The translations under genes and the position numbers were made by a program. Below the pieces are notes generated by a model that saw only the letters and a list, made by a program, of their open reading frames with translations, ran no database searches and was not told where the DNA came from. From UBA5972 sp964600965 (GTDB lineage: Bacteria; Pseudomonadota; Alphaproteobacteria; Rhodobacterales; Rhodobacteraceae): DNA of 9,954 nt. This document shows, piece after piece, positions 1 to 7,848 of the stretch; position 1 is the first letter of the stretch; the number at the start of each line of letters is the position of its first letter. The stretch is taken from the NCBI GenBank assembly GCA_964600965.1, contig CAZRLO010000099.1, positions 1-9,954 on the forward strand, in the 5' to 3' direction.

Positions 1-21
1 AAATAGTAAGGGGTCTGGATA

Positions 22-50
22 ATTCTGCCGGCCAGATACTCTGGCAGAAT
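22..50 (+). promoter_or_regulatory. Overlapping inverted repeats just upstream of fliK
   Basis: ATTCTGCC (22-29) is the exact reverse complement of GGCAGAAT (43-50), giving an 8-bp stem. Inside it, GCCAGA (31-36) pairs perfectly with TCTGGC (40-45) around a 3-nt loop. The two hairpins share bases 43-45, so they cannot both form fully. No T-run follows, so it does not look like an intrinsic terminator. It ends 11 bp before the fliK ATG and covers the place where a ribosome-binding site should be. A role in translation control or as a protein-binding site is inference. Confidence 0.4.
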
Positions 51-61
51 GCTTGGATGAC

Positions 62-1144
62 ATGAACCCGTTACCGGTTGCCGCGAATGCGCCCGAACCC
101 GTTAAGCCCGTGAACAAGGCGGGAACCGCCCCGCCCGGAAACGACGCGGCGGTGCCGGGGGACTCTGGTTTCAGGGAAATGGTGGGCAAAGATGCCACCA
201 ACCCGGATTCCGGCGGGGAGGCCGACGAATTATCCCTGCCAGCGCCGCCGGTGCCGCCTCTCGCGCCGGAACTTCGCCAGATCAATCCGCCCGCGATGAC
301 GACGGGCGCGGCGGGATGGATGCCGGTCAGTGCCGATTTGGGCAACAGCGACGCGACGGGCAAACACCCGGTCGGCGAAGCGGTGGTGGGCGCGGCGTCG
401 CCCAAACCGATGCCCGGCACGTCAGGGCCACCGCAGTTGGCGGGGCCGCTGGTTCCGGGAATTCCGCTCGCCCAAAAGCCGGGCGCGGAGGTTGACGGCA
501 AGGTGCCCGCGACCGACCGGTCGCCCTTGGCCAACGATATTTCACCCCCCGCCAACCCCGCGCCGGAACCGACGACCGCGCGTGCCGGTGCCTTCGTTCT
601 GGCCGGGATGCCGGTGCCGGTATCGCCGCCCGGCGAACTGAAACCGGAACCGGAATCGGATGCCGACATTCCGGTCCTGTCCGGCGAAGCCCGAACCGGG
701 CAGACCGCCCATGCACCGCGCGTGCCGGCCGGCGCACCCGCGGCGGCCGATTCGGGCGCGCGCACCGTGGCAATTCAGATCGCGCAATCGGTGGCGGCCA
801 ACAACAACCGCATGATCGAGGTGACCCTTGAACCGGTCGAACTGGGCAAAGTGCGGCTGGCGCTCAACACCACGGAACACGGCCTTTCGGTTCAGATCAC
901 TGCCGAGCGGCCGGAAACCATCGAGCTGATGCGCCGCAACCCCGGCATATTGCAGGACGAATTCCGCAATCTCGGGTTTGGCGATGTCGGGTTTTCGTTC
1001 GGCGGTGGTCAGGCCCACCGGGACGAAGGCGAACCGACCCGGACCGAGCACTGGTCGCTGGACATCGCCGGTGCCGATCGTGGCCCCGCGGCGGTCGCCG
1101 CCACGATTCCGGCACTTTCCGCAGGCCTTGACCTGCGTCTTTGA
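62..1144 (+). CDS. fliK: Flagellar hook-length control protein FliK
   Basis: FliK is a secreted molecular ruler. It measures hook length and switches the flagellar export gate from hook-type to filament-type substrates. From the ATG at 62 the protein has 360 residues, close to the roughly 375-405 of enterobacterial FliK. Residues 1 to about 230 are low-complexity and rich in Pro, Ala and Gly, as expected for the extended ruler part. Residues about 235-317 form the Flg_hook export-switch domain, with the recognisable LEPVELGKVRLAL stretch at about 256-268, followed by an ELMRRNPGILQDEFRNLGF helix-turn. The start is uncertain: a TTG at 53 in the same frame would add three residues, and neither start has a convincing Shine-Dalgarno sequence. 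flgD follows after 17 bp, so the two are probably one operon. The N-terminal part is too variable to support the call; the C-terminal domain does. Confidence 0.88.
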   Translation: MNPLPVAANAPEPVKPVNKAGTAPPGNDAAVPGDSGFREMVGKDATNPDSGGEADELSLPAPPVPPLAPELRQINPPAMTTGAAGWMPVSADLGNSDATGKHPVGEAVVGAASPKPMPGTSGPPQLAGPLVPGIPLAQKPGAEVDGKVPATDRSPLANDISPPANPAPEPTTARAGAFVLAGMPVPVSPPGELKPEPESDADIPVLSGEARTGQTAHAPRVPAGAPAAADSGARTVAIQIAQSVAANNNRMIEVTLEPVELGKVRLALNTTEHGLSVQITAERPETIELMRRNPGILQDEFRNLGFGDVGFSFGGGQAHRDEGEPTRTEHWSLDIAGADRGPAAVAATIPALSAGLDLRL

Positions 1145-1161
1145 TTGAGGAGCAAACCGAC

Positions 1162-1857
1162 ATGGAACTTTTCCCCGTAATGGCCAATGCCGCCCCCAAC
1201 AATGCGGTCGCCGCAACCGCACCGGTTGGCGCGGGGGGCGCGCTGACTCCTGCCTCGGATTTTGAGACGTTCCTGACGCTTTTGACCACGCAGTTGCAGA
1301 ATCAGGACCCGCTGAAGCCGCTCGAATCCACCGAATTCGTGGCGCAACTGGCCAGTTTCTCGGCGGTGGAACAGCAGGTGCGCACCAATGACGCCCTGTC
1401 GCGCATTCAGGAATTGCTGGGCGGATCGCCGGTCTCGACGCTGGCGAGCTGGATCGGGATGGAGGTTCGCGCCCTGCGCGATGCCACATTCGACGGCACC
1501 CCGGTCGATGTGTTCGCGGCCCCGGTCGAGGGGGCGGATCGCGCCGATCTGGTGGTCAGGAACCCGGCGGGCGATGTGGTGCAGCGGATGCCGGTCGGTC
1601 AGAATGACGCGGTGGTCCAGTGGACCGGCACCACCATCGCCGGCACCCCGTTTGCATCGGGGCGATATCGGTTCGAGGTCGAAAGTTTTCAGAACGGCAC
1701 GCTGATCAGATCGGAGCAGGCACCGGTCTACGGCGAAGTGACCGAAGCACGGCTCGAAAACGGCGCGACGATGCTGGTCTTTTCCGACGGCAGCCAATTG
1801 CCATCGGATCAGGTGACGGCAATCCGAAATCCGACCGGGGCGGATCGTCCGGTTTGA
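1162..1857 (+). CDS. flgD: Flagellar hook assembly (cap) protein FlgD
   Basis: FlgD forms the temporary cap on the growing hook and is needed for polymerisation of FlgE subunits outside the cell. It is exported through the flagellar type III apparatus. The 231-residue product has the classic N-terminal capping motif at about 34-75 (DFETFLTLLTTQLQNQDPL, then ESTEFVAQLASFSAVEQQV). An Ig-like/tudor-like middle follows at about 95-185, with the usual GTTIAGTPFASGRYRFEV segment, and a C-terminal VYGEVTEARLENGATMLVF strand pattern. The start is the ATG at 1162 because AGGAG (1148-1152) lies 9 bp upstream. The frame is open back to a TTG at 1141, but that overlaps the fliK stop and has no ribosome-binding site. 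A terminator hairpin follows at 1982-2003. Confidence 0.95.
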   Translation: MELFPVMANAAPNNAVAATAPVGAGGALTPASDFETFLTLLTTQLQNQDPLKPLESTEFVAQLASFSAVEQQVRTNDALSRIQELLGGSPVSTLASWIGMEVRALRDATFDGTPVDVFAAPVEGADRADLVVRNPAGDVVQRMPVGQNDAVVQWTGTTIAGTPFASGRYRFEVESFQNGTLIRSEQAPVYGEVTEARLENGATMLVFSDGSQLPSDQVTAIRNPTGADRPV

Positions 1858-1938
1858 CCCCGGTTTCCGGCCCGCGAACGCCGTTGCGTGACACGTTTTT
1901 TGGTTTCGGAGTCGGTAATGTTTACGGACCCAGAGACC

Positions 1939-1961
1939 GACCTTTCTCCATTGAAAGGGTC
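1939..1961 (+). repeat. Imperfect inverted repeat downstream of flgD
   Basis: GACCTTTC (1939-1946) pairs with GAAAGGGTC (1953-1961) around a 6-nt loop, with one bulged G. It lies about 80 bp after the flgD stop and 20 bp before the stronger terminator hairpin. It may be part of a composite 3' end for the flagellar transcript. No T-run follows. Confidence 0.35.
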
Positions 1962-1981
1962 AGGCTTTCGGGTCGTTGGAA

Positions 1982-2015
1982 TCCTGCGGTTCGTACCGCA
2001 GGAATTTTGCTTCTT
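1982..2015 (+). terminator. Intrinsic terminator of the fliK-flgD transcript
   Basis: A perfect 9-bp stem, TCCTGCGGT (1982-1990) with ACCGCAGGA (1995-2003), has a TCGT loop and is followed by the T-rich tail ATTTTGCTTCTT (2004-2015). The T-rich side is on the plus strand only, so it fits the end of the flagellar transcript about 125 bp beyond the flgD stop rather than infB. Confidence 0.7.
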
Positions 2016-2362
2016 GGGTCAGATTATGACGACATTTGAGTTGCCTGGGCGAAATCTGCGGCGTGTGCCGGGGGACCCGAGCATCGCGCTTGATCCGCTG
2101 GCGGCGCTTGTTGCTGACGCCCACCGGGGCGTGTATCGACGGGTCGGGGTGCGATGGACTGGCGCAGGTGACGACCACTTCAGCCCGGCAATATCCGCGC
2201 GTGCCCAAAAGGTCGCGTTTTCCACGGCCAATGGGCGGCGCGGCGGTGCGCGGCGGGCTTGCACCCTTGATCCCGCGCAATCGCGCTTACGATGGTGGAA
2301 ATGAGCGAAAACTGGGCGCTGGTCGAGACGCGGGTTTCGAGTCGCGGACGTAGCCCGCACGA

Positions 2363-4861
2363 TCATTCCAGACGGCGCTCGATCTCTTCCGTTTCGAAAA
2401 TCTCGATCACGTCGGACTCGCGGATGTCTTCGTAGTTTTCGAAGGCCATGCCGCATTCCTGACCGCCCTGAACCTCTTTCACTTCGTCCTTGAAGCGTTT
2501 CAGGGTTTTCAGTTTGCCCGTGTGGATCACGACATTGTCGCGCAGCAGCCGCACGCCGGCATCGCGGCGGGCCACGCCTTCGGTGACGACGCAACCGGCG
2601 ATCTTGCCGACGCCGGTGATCTTGAAGACCTCTTTGATGGTCGCGTAACCGATGAAGGTCTCCTTGATCTCGGCGGACAACAGGCCGCTTGCCGCTGCCT
2701 TGATGTCGTCAACCAGATCGTAGATGATTGAATAGTAACGGATTTCCACGCCCTTTTGCCGCGCGGAATCGCGCGCGGGCGCGTTGGCGCGGACGTTGAA
2801 GCCGATGATCGGCGCGCCCGACGCTTCGGCCAGGGTCACATCGCTTTCGGTAATCGCACCGACCCCGGAGTGGAGAACCCGCACCCGCACTTCGTCGTTG
2901 CCGACCTTTTCCATCGCCTGAACGATGGCCTCGGCAGAGCCCTGAACGTCGGATTTCACCAAGATCGGGAGTTCGGAAACATCCTCGTCCGCCTTGGCCT
3001 TGGCCAGCAACTGATCGAGCGTCGCGCCCGCACCGGCAGCGGCCTTTTTGTCCTTGGCGACCTGATGACGGTAATCGGCGATTTCGCGCGCGGTCGCCTC
3101 GTCCGCGACCACGTTCAGAACATCTCCGGCCTCGGGCGTGCCGTTCAGGCCCAGCACCTCGACCGGGGTTGACGGGCCGCTCTGGTCGACCCGCGCGCCC
3201 TGATCGTCGATCAGCGCCCGCACCCGGCCCCATTGTTCACCGACGACAAAGATGTCGCCCAGCCGCAGGGTGCCCTTTTGCACCAGAACGGTTGCAACGG
3301 GCCCGCGACCGGTATCGAGTTTGGCCTCGATCACGGCACCTTCGGCATCGCGGTCGGGGTTTGCCCGGAGTTCCAGCAATTCGGCTTGAAGCACGATGTT
3401 TTCCAAGAGCGTATCAAGCCCGGTGCCGTCGATGGCGGAGACTTCGACATCCAGAACGTCCCCGGACATCTCTTCGACGATGACCTCGTGCTGCAAGAGC
3501 TGGGTGCGAACCCTGGTCGGGTCGGCGCCAGGGCGGTCGATCTTGTTGATCGCGACGATCATGGGCACATTCGCCGCCTTGGCGTGATTGATCGCCTCGA
3601 TGGTCTGGGGCATGACGCTGTCATCTGCGGCAACAACAAGCACCACGATATCGGTGACCTGTGCGCCGCGTGCGCGCATCGACGTAAAGGCAGCATGGCC
3701 CGGCGTATCAAGGAACGTCAGCGAAGCGCCGCCATCGGTCGTGATCTGATAGGCGCCGATATGCTGCGTAATTCCGCCGGCCTCGCCGGAGACCACGTTG
3801 GTCTTGCGGATCGCGTCCAGCAGCGAGGTTTTGCCGTGGTCCACATGGCCCATGATCGTGATGACCGGGGCGCGGGGTTTGAGATCTTCGGCGGCGTCTT
3901 CGACGGTATCGATCGCGTCCTCGACGTCGGCATCGGAAACCCGAACCACCTTGTGACCAAATTCCTCGACCACCAGTTGCGCGGTGTCGGCGTCGATGGT
4001 CTCGTTCTGGGTTGCCATGATCCCGTTTTGCATCAGCGTCTTGACCACGGCGGCGACGCGTTCGGCCATGCGGTTGGCAAGCTCCTGCACGGTGATCGCC
4101 TCGGGCACCTGAACGTCGCGGATGATCTTTTCCAGTTCACCGGCATCGCCCATGGCCTTGCGGCGCTCGCGTTCCTGCGCGCGCTTCATCGCCGCCATCG
4201 AGCGTTGGCGACCGCCTTCGCGGCCCGATAGCGCCTGGTTGATGGTCAGTTTGCCCGACCGGCGCCGGTTGTCGCCGCCCTTGCCGCGCGTTTGTTTCTT
4301 TGGTTCTTCCTTGGCGCGTTCCGGGCGTTTGGCCGCCGCCGCGCCCCGGTTCGGCGTGGCCGCGCGGGGTTCGTCGATCTGCGCCGGGGCCGCGGGGGCC
4401 GCCGCCTGTTCGCTCGCGGCTTTCGCTGCCTCGATGGCGCGCTTTTCTTCGGCCTCTTTTTCCCGCGCACGTTCTTCGCGTTCGCGCACCTCGCGTTCCT
4501 TGGTTTCCTTTTCGGCGCGGCGTTCTTCGCGTTCAGCCTCGCGCTTTTTGGAATCCTGTTCGCGTTTTTCGGCCTCTTCGGCCTCGCGTTCCTTGGCGAC
4601 CTTCAGCGCCGCCAGACGGCGCTCCATTTCGGCTTCGGTGATGCCGGCGGGGCGTTTGGATTCGCTTGATTTCGATTTCCCGCCGGGCGCATTGCCGGCG
4701 ACGGGTGCAGCGGCACCGGGTTTTGGCACGACGACGCGCTTGCGCTTTTTCTCGACCACGACGGATTTGGTCCGCCCGTGGGAAAAGCTCTGGCGCACGT
4801 GGCTCCGGTCCCCACCGCGCAGGCCCATGGGTTTGCCGGATTTGCTGTCGGTCTCGCTCAT
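2363..4861 (-). CDS. infB: Translation initiation factor IF-2
   Basis: IF-2 is the cytoplasmic GTPase that brings formylmethionyl-initiator tRNA to the 30S subunit and promotes 50S joining. The product has 832 residues. Residues 1-55 are a basic N-terminal segment (SFSHGRTKSVVVE, KRKRVVVPKPG). Residues about 75-150 are a Glu/Lys/Arg-rich charged helix, probably coiled coil, and an Ala/Pro linker follows. The IF2_N domain lies at about 245-305. The GTPase motifs are intact: G1 GHVDHGKT at 338-345, G2 around GGITQHIGAYQ at 362-372, G3 DTPGH at 385-389, G4 NKID at 439-442 and G5 SAI at 475-477. Beta-barrel domains II and IV (fMet-tRNA binding) fill residues about 505-832. The start codon overlaps the ylxR stop as ATGA, so translation is probably coupled. 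It is the last gene of the operon in this window; rbfA is not adjacent. Confidence 0.98.
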   Translation of the reverse strand: MSETDSKSGKPMGLRGGDRSHVRQSFSHGRTKSVVVEKKRKRVVVPKPGAAAPVAGNAPGGKSKSSESKRPAGITEAEMERRLAALKVAKEREAEEAEKREQDSKKREAEREERRAEKETKEREVREREERAREKEAEEKRAIEAAKAASEQAAAPAAPAQIDEPRAATPNRGAAAAKRPERAKEEPKKQTRGKGGDNRRRSGKLTINQALSGREGGRQRSMAAMKRAQERERRKAMGDAGELEKIIRDVQVPEAITVQELANRMAERVAAVVKTLMQNGIMATQNETIDADTAQLVVEEFGHKVVRVSDADVEDAIDTVEDAAEDLKPRAPVITIMGHVDHGKTSLLDAIRKTNVVSGEAGGITQHIGAYQITTDGGASLTFLDTPGHAAFTSMRARGAQVTDIVVLVVAADDSVMPQTIEAINHAKAANVPMIVAINKIDRPGADPTRVRTQLLQHEVIVEEMSGDVLDVEVSAIDGTGLDTLLENIVLQAELLELRANPDRDAEGAVIEAKLDTGRGPVATVLVQKGTLRLGDIFVVGEQWGRVRALIDDQGARVDQSGPSTPVEVLGLNGTPEAGDVLNVVADEATAREIADYRHQVAKDKKAAAGAGATLDQLLAKAKADEDVSELPILVKSDVQGSAEAIVQAMEKVGNDEVRVRVLHSGVGAITESDVTLAEASGAPIIGFNVRANAPARDSARQKGVEIRYYSIIYDLVDDIKAAASGLLSAEIKETFIGYATIKEVFKITGVGKIAGCVVTEGVARRDAGVRLLRDNVVIHTGKLKTLKRFKDEVKEVQGGQECGMAFENYEDIRESDVIEIFETEEIERRLE

Positions 4862-5520
4862 ACGTCTTCAACACCTTCTTGTTCCGACACCTTGCCGGAT
4901 GCATCCGCCCGTCTTGGGGCATCATCTTCACGGATGCCAGCCAGTCTGCGGGCTTCCTCTACAATACGTTGTGTGAGTCCGCCAGCGCCAAGCGCCGCAT
5001 GTATCACATTTTCGCGCCCGAATGCCAAACCCAATTCGACGCTTGTCAGGCAGGTTATATGGGCATTTTCGCGGTCCGGCGGACGAATTTTGCGCGTTTG
5101 GGCGACCGACCCGTCAGATGCCTGTAGCAGAACCGCAACGGTGCCGGAATCCGTTGCGGCCCTGACCTTTTCGAATCCGGCCACGGCCTGACCGCTTTTC
5201 CGGGACAACGACGTCAATTCGATCACGCGCCGGGTCAGCAGGGCCTCGGTCTTTAGCACGAGGTCGTCGGGAACCGCAACGGGCCGGCGCGCAGCGCGGG
5301 CAAACAGATTTTTCGCAACAGCGCGTTCAAGTGCCGCGCGGTTTGCCAAAACCCAGATGCCGCGGCCCGGCAGTTTGGCCGCAAGATCGGGGATCACGAC
5401 GTGATCGGGGCCGACGACGAACCGGACCAGACCCGCGGTCGGCAAGGTAGCGCCCGTGGCGATGCACCGGCGTTCCGGTGCTGCATTGGTTTTTTTCCGG
5501 CCGCCGCGTGTCACGGGCAC
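4858..5520 (-). CDS. ylxR: YlxR (DUF448) RNA-binding protein with C-terminal L7Ae-like domain
   Basis: This protein of up to 220 residues joins two RNA-binding modules. Residues about 16-90 match the YlxR/DUF448 fold (ERRCIATGATLP, then the PDLAAKLPGRGIWV signature). Residues about 94-190 resemble the L7Ae/L30e family (LTRRVIELTSLSRKSGQAVAGFEKV, then RENVIHAALGAGG). The C-terminal tail is acidic. In Bacillus and related bacteria YlxR (RnpM) has been linked to RNase P, where it modulates activity; the role in alphaproteobacteria is less clear. The fused architecture is common in alphaproteobacteria. The start is GTG at 5520, 18 bp after nusA, with a second GTG at 5514 that would give the MTRGG-type N-terminus I associate with relatives. 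Neither has a clear Shine-Dalgarno sequence, and a stable hairpin sits immediately upstream. The stop overlaps the infB start. Confidence 0.92.
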   Translation of the reverse strand: MPVTRGGRKKTNAAPERRCIATGATLPTAGLVRFVVGPDHVVIPDLAAKLPGRGIWVLANRAALERAVAKNLFARAARRPVAVPDDLVLKTEALLTRRVIELTSLSRKSGQAVAGFEKVRAATDSGTVAVLLQASDGSVAQTRKIRPPDRENAHITCLTSVELGLAFGRENVIHAALGAGGLTQRIVEEARRLAGIREDDAPRRADASGKVSEQEGVEDV

Positions 5521-5523
5521 AAT

Positions 5524-5549
5524 CCGAAGCCTGAAGGATCAGGCCTCGG
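5524..5549 (-). promoter_or_regulatory. Stable hairpin at the nusA-ylxR junction
   Basis: On the minus-strand transcript CCGAGGCCTGA (5549-5539) pairs with TCAGGCTTCGG (5534-5524) around a TCCT loop. All 11 pairs form, one as a G-U wobble. The stem includes the nusA stop codon and ends 3 nt before the ylxR GTG start. There is no following T-run. It occupies the whole space where a ylxR ribosome-binding site would lie, so it may force translational coupling with nusA or mark an RNA processing site. Both roles are inference. Confidence 0.55.
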
Positions 5550-7170
5550 CCCCTTCGGCGACGGGCGTTTCGGTGGTTTCGTCGTCGTCTTCTGGCGTTT
5601 CCTCTTCGGTGACGAGATCGGCGGGGTCCACCCAGCCAAGCCCGATCCGGGCGGTCATGATCAGGTTCTGCGCTTCCTCCAGCGACATGTCGAAACTTTC
5701 CAGAACACCGTCGTCCTTGACGCGTTCGCCGTCGACGACGGTATATCCGCCCGCCAGTTCCCAATCGGCATAATTGGCGAATTCTTCCAGCGTCTTGACG
5801 CCATCCTGCCCCAGCGCGACGAACATGTCGGGGGTCAGGCCCTCGAAATCGAACAGGCTTTGTTCGACGCCCAGTTCGCGGGCTTTTTCGATGGCCTTGG
5901 CGTGAATTTCCTCGATGCATTCGCGGGCGCGGGCCTGAAGCTCTTCGGCGGTGTCTTCGTCGAAGCCTTCGATCACCAGCAATTCGTCAAGTTCGACATA
6001 GGCGACCTCTTCCAGTGTGGCGAAGCCTTCGGAGACCAGCAATTGCGCGACTACCTCGTCCACGTTCATGGTTTCCATGAACAGGTTTGAACGCTCGGCG
6101 AATTCGGCCTGACGGCGTTCGCTTTCTTCGGCTTCGGTCATGATGTCGATGTCAAAGCCGGTCAACTGGCTGGCCAGACGCACGTTCTGACCGCGCCGCC
6201 CGATGGCCAGCGAAAGCTGTTCGTCGGGCACGACAACCTCGATCCGCTCGGCGTCTTCGTCCAGCACCACCTTGGCGACCTCGGCGGGTTGCAGGGCGTT
6301 GACCAGAAAGGTCGGCGCATCGTCGTTCCAGGGGATGATGTCGATTTTCTCGCCGCCAAGTTCGTTGACGACGGCCTGAACACGGCTGCCGCGCATCCCG
6401 ACGCACGCCCCGACCGGGTCGATCGAGTTGTCATAGGAAATGACCCCGCTCTTGGCCCGCGAACCCGGATCACGGGCAACCGCCTTGATCTCGATGATGC
6501 CGTCGTAGATTTCCGGCACCTCCATCTTGAACAGTTCGGCCATGAATTCAGGCGCGGTGCGCGACAGGAAGATCTGCGGGCCGCGGGCCTCTTCGCGGAC
6601 TTCGCGGATGTAGGCGCGCACGCGGTCCCCGGTGCGGAAGCCTTCGCGGTTGACCAACTGGTCGCGGCGCAGGATCGCCTCGCCCCGGCCCACATCGACG
6701 ATGACGTTGCCGTATTCCACCCGTTTGACGATACCGTTGATGATCTCGCCCACGCGATCCTTGAATTCGGCGTATTGGCGGGCACGCTCGGCCTCGCGCA
6801 CCTTTTGCAGGATCACCTGTTTGGCGGATTGTGCGGCGATGCGGCCGAAATCCATCGGCGGCAACTGGTCGACGATCTCGTTGCCGACTTCGGGCGTGTC
6901 CAGATGCGCGCGGGCATCATCGACGGTCATTTCGGTAAAGTGATTTTCGACCTCGTCAACCACGTGCCGGATACGGGTCATGGTCAGTTCGCCGGTCTTG
7001 CGGTCGATGAAGGCGCGGATATCGAGTTCCGCGCCATAGCGGGACTTGGCCGCCTTGGCCATGCTTTCTTCCATCGCTTCGACCACCAGTTCCGGGTCGA
7101 TCAGTTTTTCGCGCGCGACCGCATCCGCGATCTGCAACAGCTCAAGCCGGTTGGCGCTTGTGATGGTCAT
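5539..7170 (-). CDS. nusA: Transcription termination/antitermination factor NusA
   Basis: NusA binds RNA polymerase and nascent RNA, stimulating pausing and intrinsic termination and taking part in antitermination on rRNA operons. The 543-residue product has all expected parts. The RNAP-binding N-terminal domain is at 1 to about 125. The S1 domain is at about 138-202 (GIVKRVEYGNVIVDVG at its start). KH1 is at about 230-300 with VGMRGSR at 257-263, and KH2 at about 305-350 with AIGRRGQNVR at 322-331. Two helix-hairpin-helix-type acidic repeats lie at about 365-420 and 440-515, and the tail is very acidic (518-543). The two C-terminal repeats are as in proteobacterial NusA; Gram-positive forms lack them. 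The start overlaps the rimP stop as ATGA, with AAAGGG about 7 bp upstream inside rimP. NusA is known in E. coli to repress its own operon, which matters for the leader terminator here. Confidence 0.98.
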   Translation of the reverse strand: MTITSANRLELLQIADAVAREKLIDPELVVEAMEESMAKAAKSRYGAELDIRAFIDRKTGELTMTRIRHVVDEVENHFTEMTVDDARAHLDTPEVGNEIVDQLPPMDFGRIAAQSAKQVILQKVREAERARQYAEFKDRVGEIINGIVKRVEYGNVIVDVGRGEAILRRDQLVNREGFRTGDRVRAYIREVREEARGPQIFLSRTAPEFMAELFKMEVPEIYDGIIEIKAVARDPGSRAKSGVISYDNSIDPVGACVGMRGSRVQAVVNELGGEKIDIIPWNDDAPTFLVNALQPAEVAKVVLDEDAERIEVVVPDEQLSLAIGRRGQNVRLASQLTGFDIDIMTEAEESERRQAEFAERSNLFMETMNVDEVVAQLLVSEGFATLEEVAYVELDELLVIEGFDEDTAEELQARARECIEEIHAKAIEKARELGVEQSLFDFEGLTPDMFVALGQDGVKTLEEFANYADWELAGGYTVVDGERVKDDGVLESFDMSLEEAQNLIMTARIGLGWVDPADLVTEEETPEDDDETTETPVAEGAEA

Positions 7171-7751
7171 GTCGTTTCCCTTTCCGGGGTTTCGTCGGTT
7201 TCGTCGGTTTCGATGGCGTCAAAATCGGCCTCGTTCAGGTCCGCGTTCTTGCGGGCCTTCAGCATTTCGGCGATCAGTTCGTCGGTCAGGATCAGCTTGG
7301 CGTCGGTCAGCCAGTCGAATTGAAGGCCGATGGTTCCTTCGGCGATGTCGATCAGCACTTCGCTGTCCTGCGTGCCGCGCAGCAGGCCCTTGAACCGCTT
7401 GCGCCCGTCGATCAGTTCCGATGTTTCCAGCCTGGCCTCGTAATCCGCCCAGACCTTGAAATCCTTCAGTCGGGTCAGCGGACGATCGATGCCGGGCGAG
7501 GAGACTTCGAGCGTATATTCCCCCTCGATCGGGTCCTCGACATCCAGCAGCGCGGAAACCGCCGTCGAAATGGCGGCGCAATCGTCGACCTCGATCCCGC
7601 CATCGGGCTTGTCGGCCATGATCTGCAGGGTAGCGGCTTTGCCCGACATCAGGCGCAGACGCACGAGTTCATAGCCCAGCCCCTCGATCATCGGACGGAC
7701 AATCGAGGCAAGGCGCTGATCCATCGCGGTTCTGGCAACCAGATCGTTCAT
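7167..7751 (-). CDS. rimP: Ribosome maturation factor RimP
   Basis: RimP binds the 30S precursor and helps the S12/S19 region assemble. The 194-residue product shows the N-terminal domain at about 12-90 (RPMIEGLGYELVRLRL, GGIEVDDC, ending in the LEVSSPGIDRPL signature at 81-92). The C-terminal SH3-like barrel is at about 95-160 (RFKGLLRG, GLQFDWLTDAKLILTD). The acidic tail carries ETD repeats encoded by a 9-bp tandem repeat at 7190-7216. The frame is open to 7919, but I chose the ATG at 7751. It has AAAGG 6 bp upstream, family proteins begin near here, and the 56 extra residues look non-coding and would run through a terminator hairpin. It is the first gene of the rimP-nusA-ylxR-infB operon, the same core order as in E. 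coli apart from the tRNA gene found upstream there, which I do not see here. Confidence 0.95.
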   Translation of the reverse strand: MNDLVARTAMDQRLASIVRPMIEGLGYELVRLRLMSGKAATLQIMADKPDGGIEVDDCAAISTAVSALLDVEDPIEGEYTLEVSSPGIDRPLTRLKDFKVWADYEARLETSELIDGRKRFKGLLRGTQDSEVLIDIAEGTIGLQFDWLTDAKLILTDELIAEMLKARKNADLNEADFDAIETDETDETPERETT

Positions 7752-7769
7752 GCGGGGCCTTTCAGGCAC

Positions 7770-7793
7770 AAAAAAACGGGCGCGCGGCCCGTT
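7770..7793 (-). terminator. Terminator hairpin in the rimP leader (candidate attenuator)
   Basis: On the minus strand AACGGGC (7793-7787) and GCCCGTT (7781-7775) form a perfect 7-bp GC-rich stem with a 5-nt loop, followed directly by TTTTT (7774-7770). This is a textbook intrinsic terminator. It ends only 18 bp before the rimP ATG, and the ribosome-binding site AAAGG follows it. No promoter can fit between it and the gene, so every rimP transcript must read through. It could also terminate upstream transcription from the DUF1801 gene; the two roles are compatible. Confidence 0.8.
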
Positions 7794-7803
7794 CGTCAAA
7801 TTC

Positions 7804-7825
7804 GGTGGAAGCTGGGGGTGGAAGC
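7804..7825 (-). repeat. Direct repeat in the rimP leader
   Basis: The 9-mer GCTTCCACC occurs twice on the minus strand (7825-7817 and 7812-7804), 13 bp apart start to start, inside the proposed untranslated leader and just upstream of the terminator hairpin. It may be a binding site for an RNA-binding protein, but this is inference. Confidence 0.35.
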
Positions 7826-7848
7826 CAGTCTTGCCGCTGTTGTCTGGG

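Larger units (their letters stand above)
1858..2362. other. Convergent flgD/infB intergenic region, no supported gene
   Basis: This 505-bp gap lies between the converging ends of flgD and infB. A plus-strand frame is open from an ATG at 2026 to 2304. Its product would be about 92 residues and begin MTTFELPGRNLRRVPG, but it has weaker third-position GC than the neighbouring genes, no clear ribosome-binding site and no family I recognise. Other frames here are arginine-rich shadow translations. Hairpins at 1834-1864, 1939-1961 and 1982-2003 occupy the flgD-proximal part. I see no clear intrinsic terminator for infB, and rbfA does not follow infB here. Confidence 0.5.

Noticed and set aside
1834..1903. 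Possible terminator right at the flgD end: ACCGGGG/CCCCGGT stem, then TTTTTT at 1896-1901
   Set aside because: The stem has a 17-nt loop and is separated from the T-run by over 30 bp, and the sequence beside the T-run forms only a weak 4-bp stem. The hairpin at 1982-2003 is a much better terminator.
3233..4231. Long plus-strand open frame of 332 codons opposite infB
   Set aside because: It is an antisense shadow of a well-conserved GTPase gene in GC-rich DNA, and its product resembles no protein family.
6289..7323. Long plus-strand open frame of 344 codons opposite nusA and the end of rimP
   Set aside because: It is a shadow of nusA, which has all its domains intact on the other strand. The His/Asp-rich translation is typical of antisense frames.
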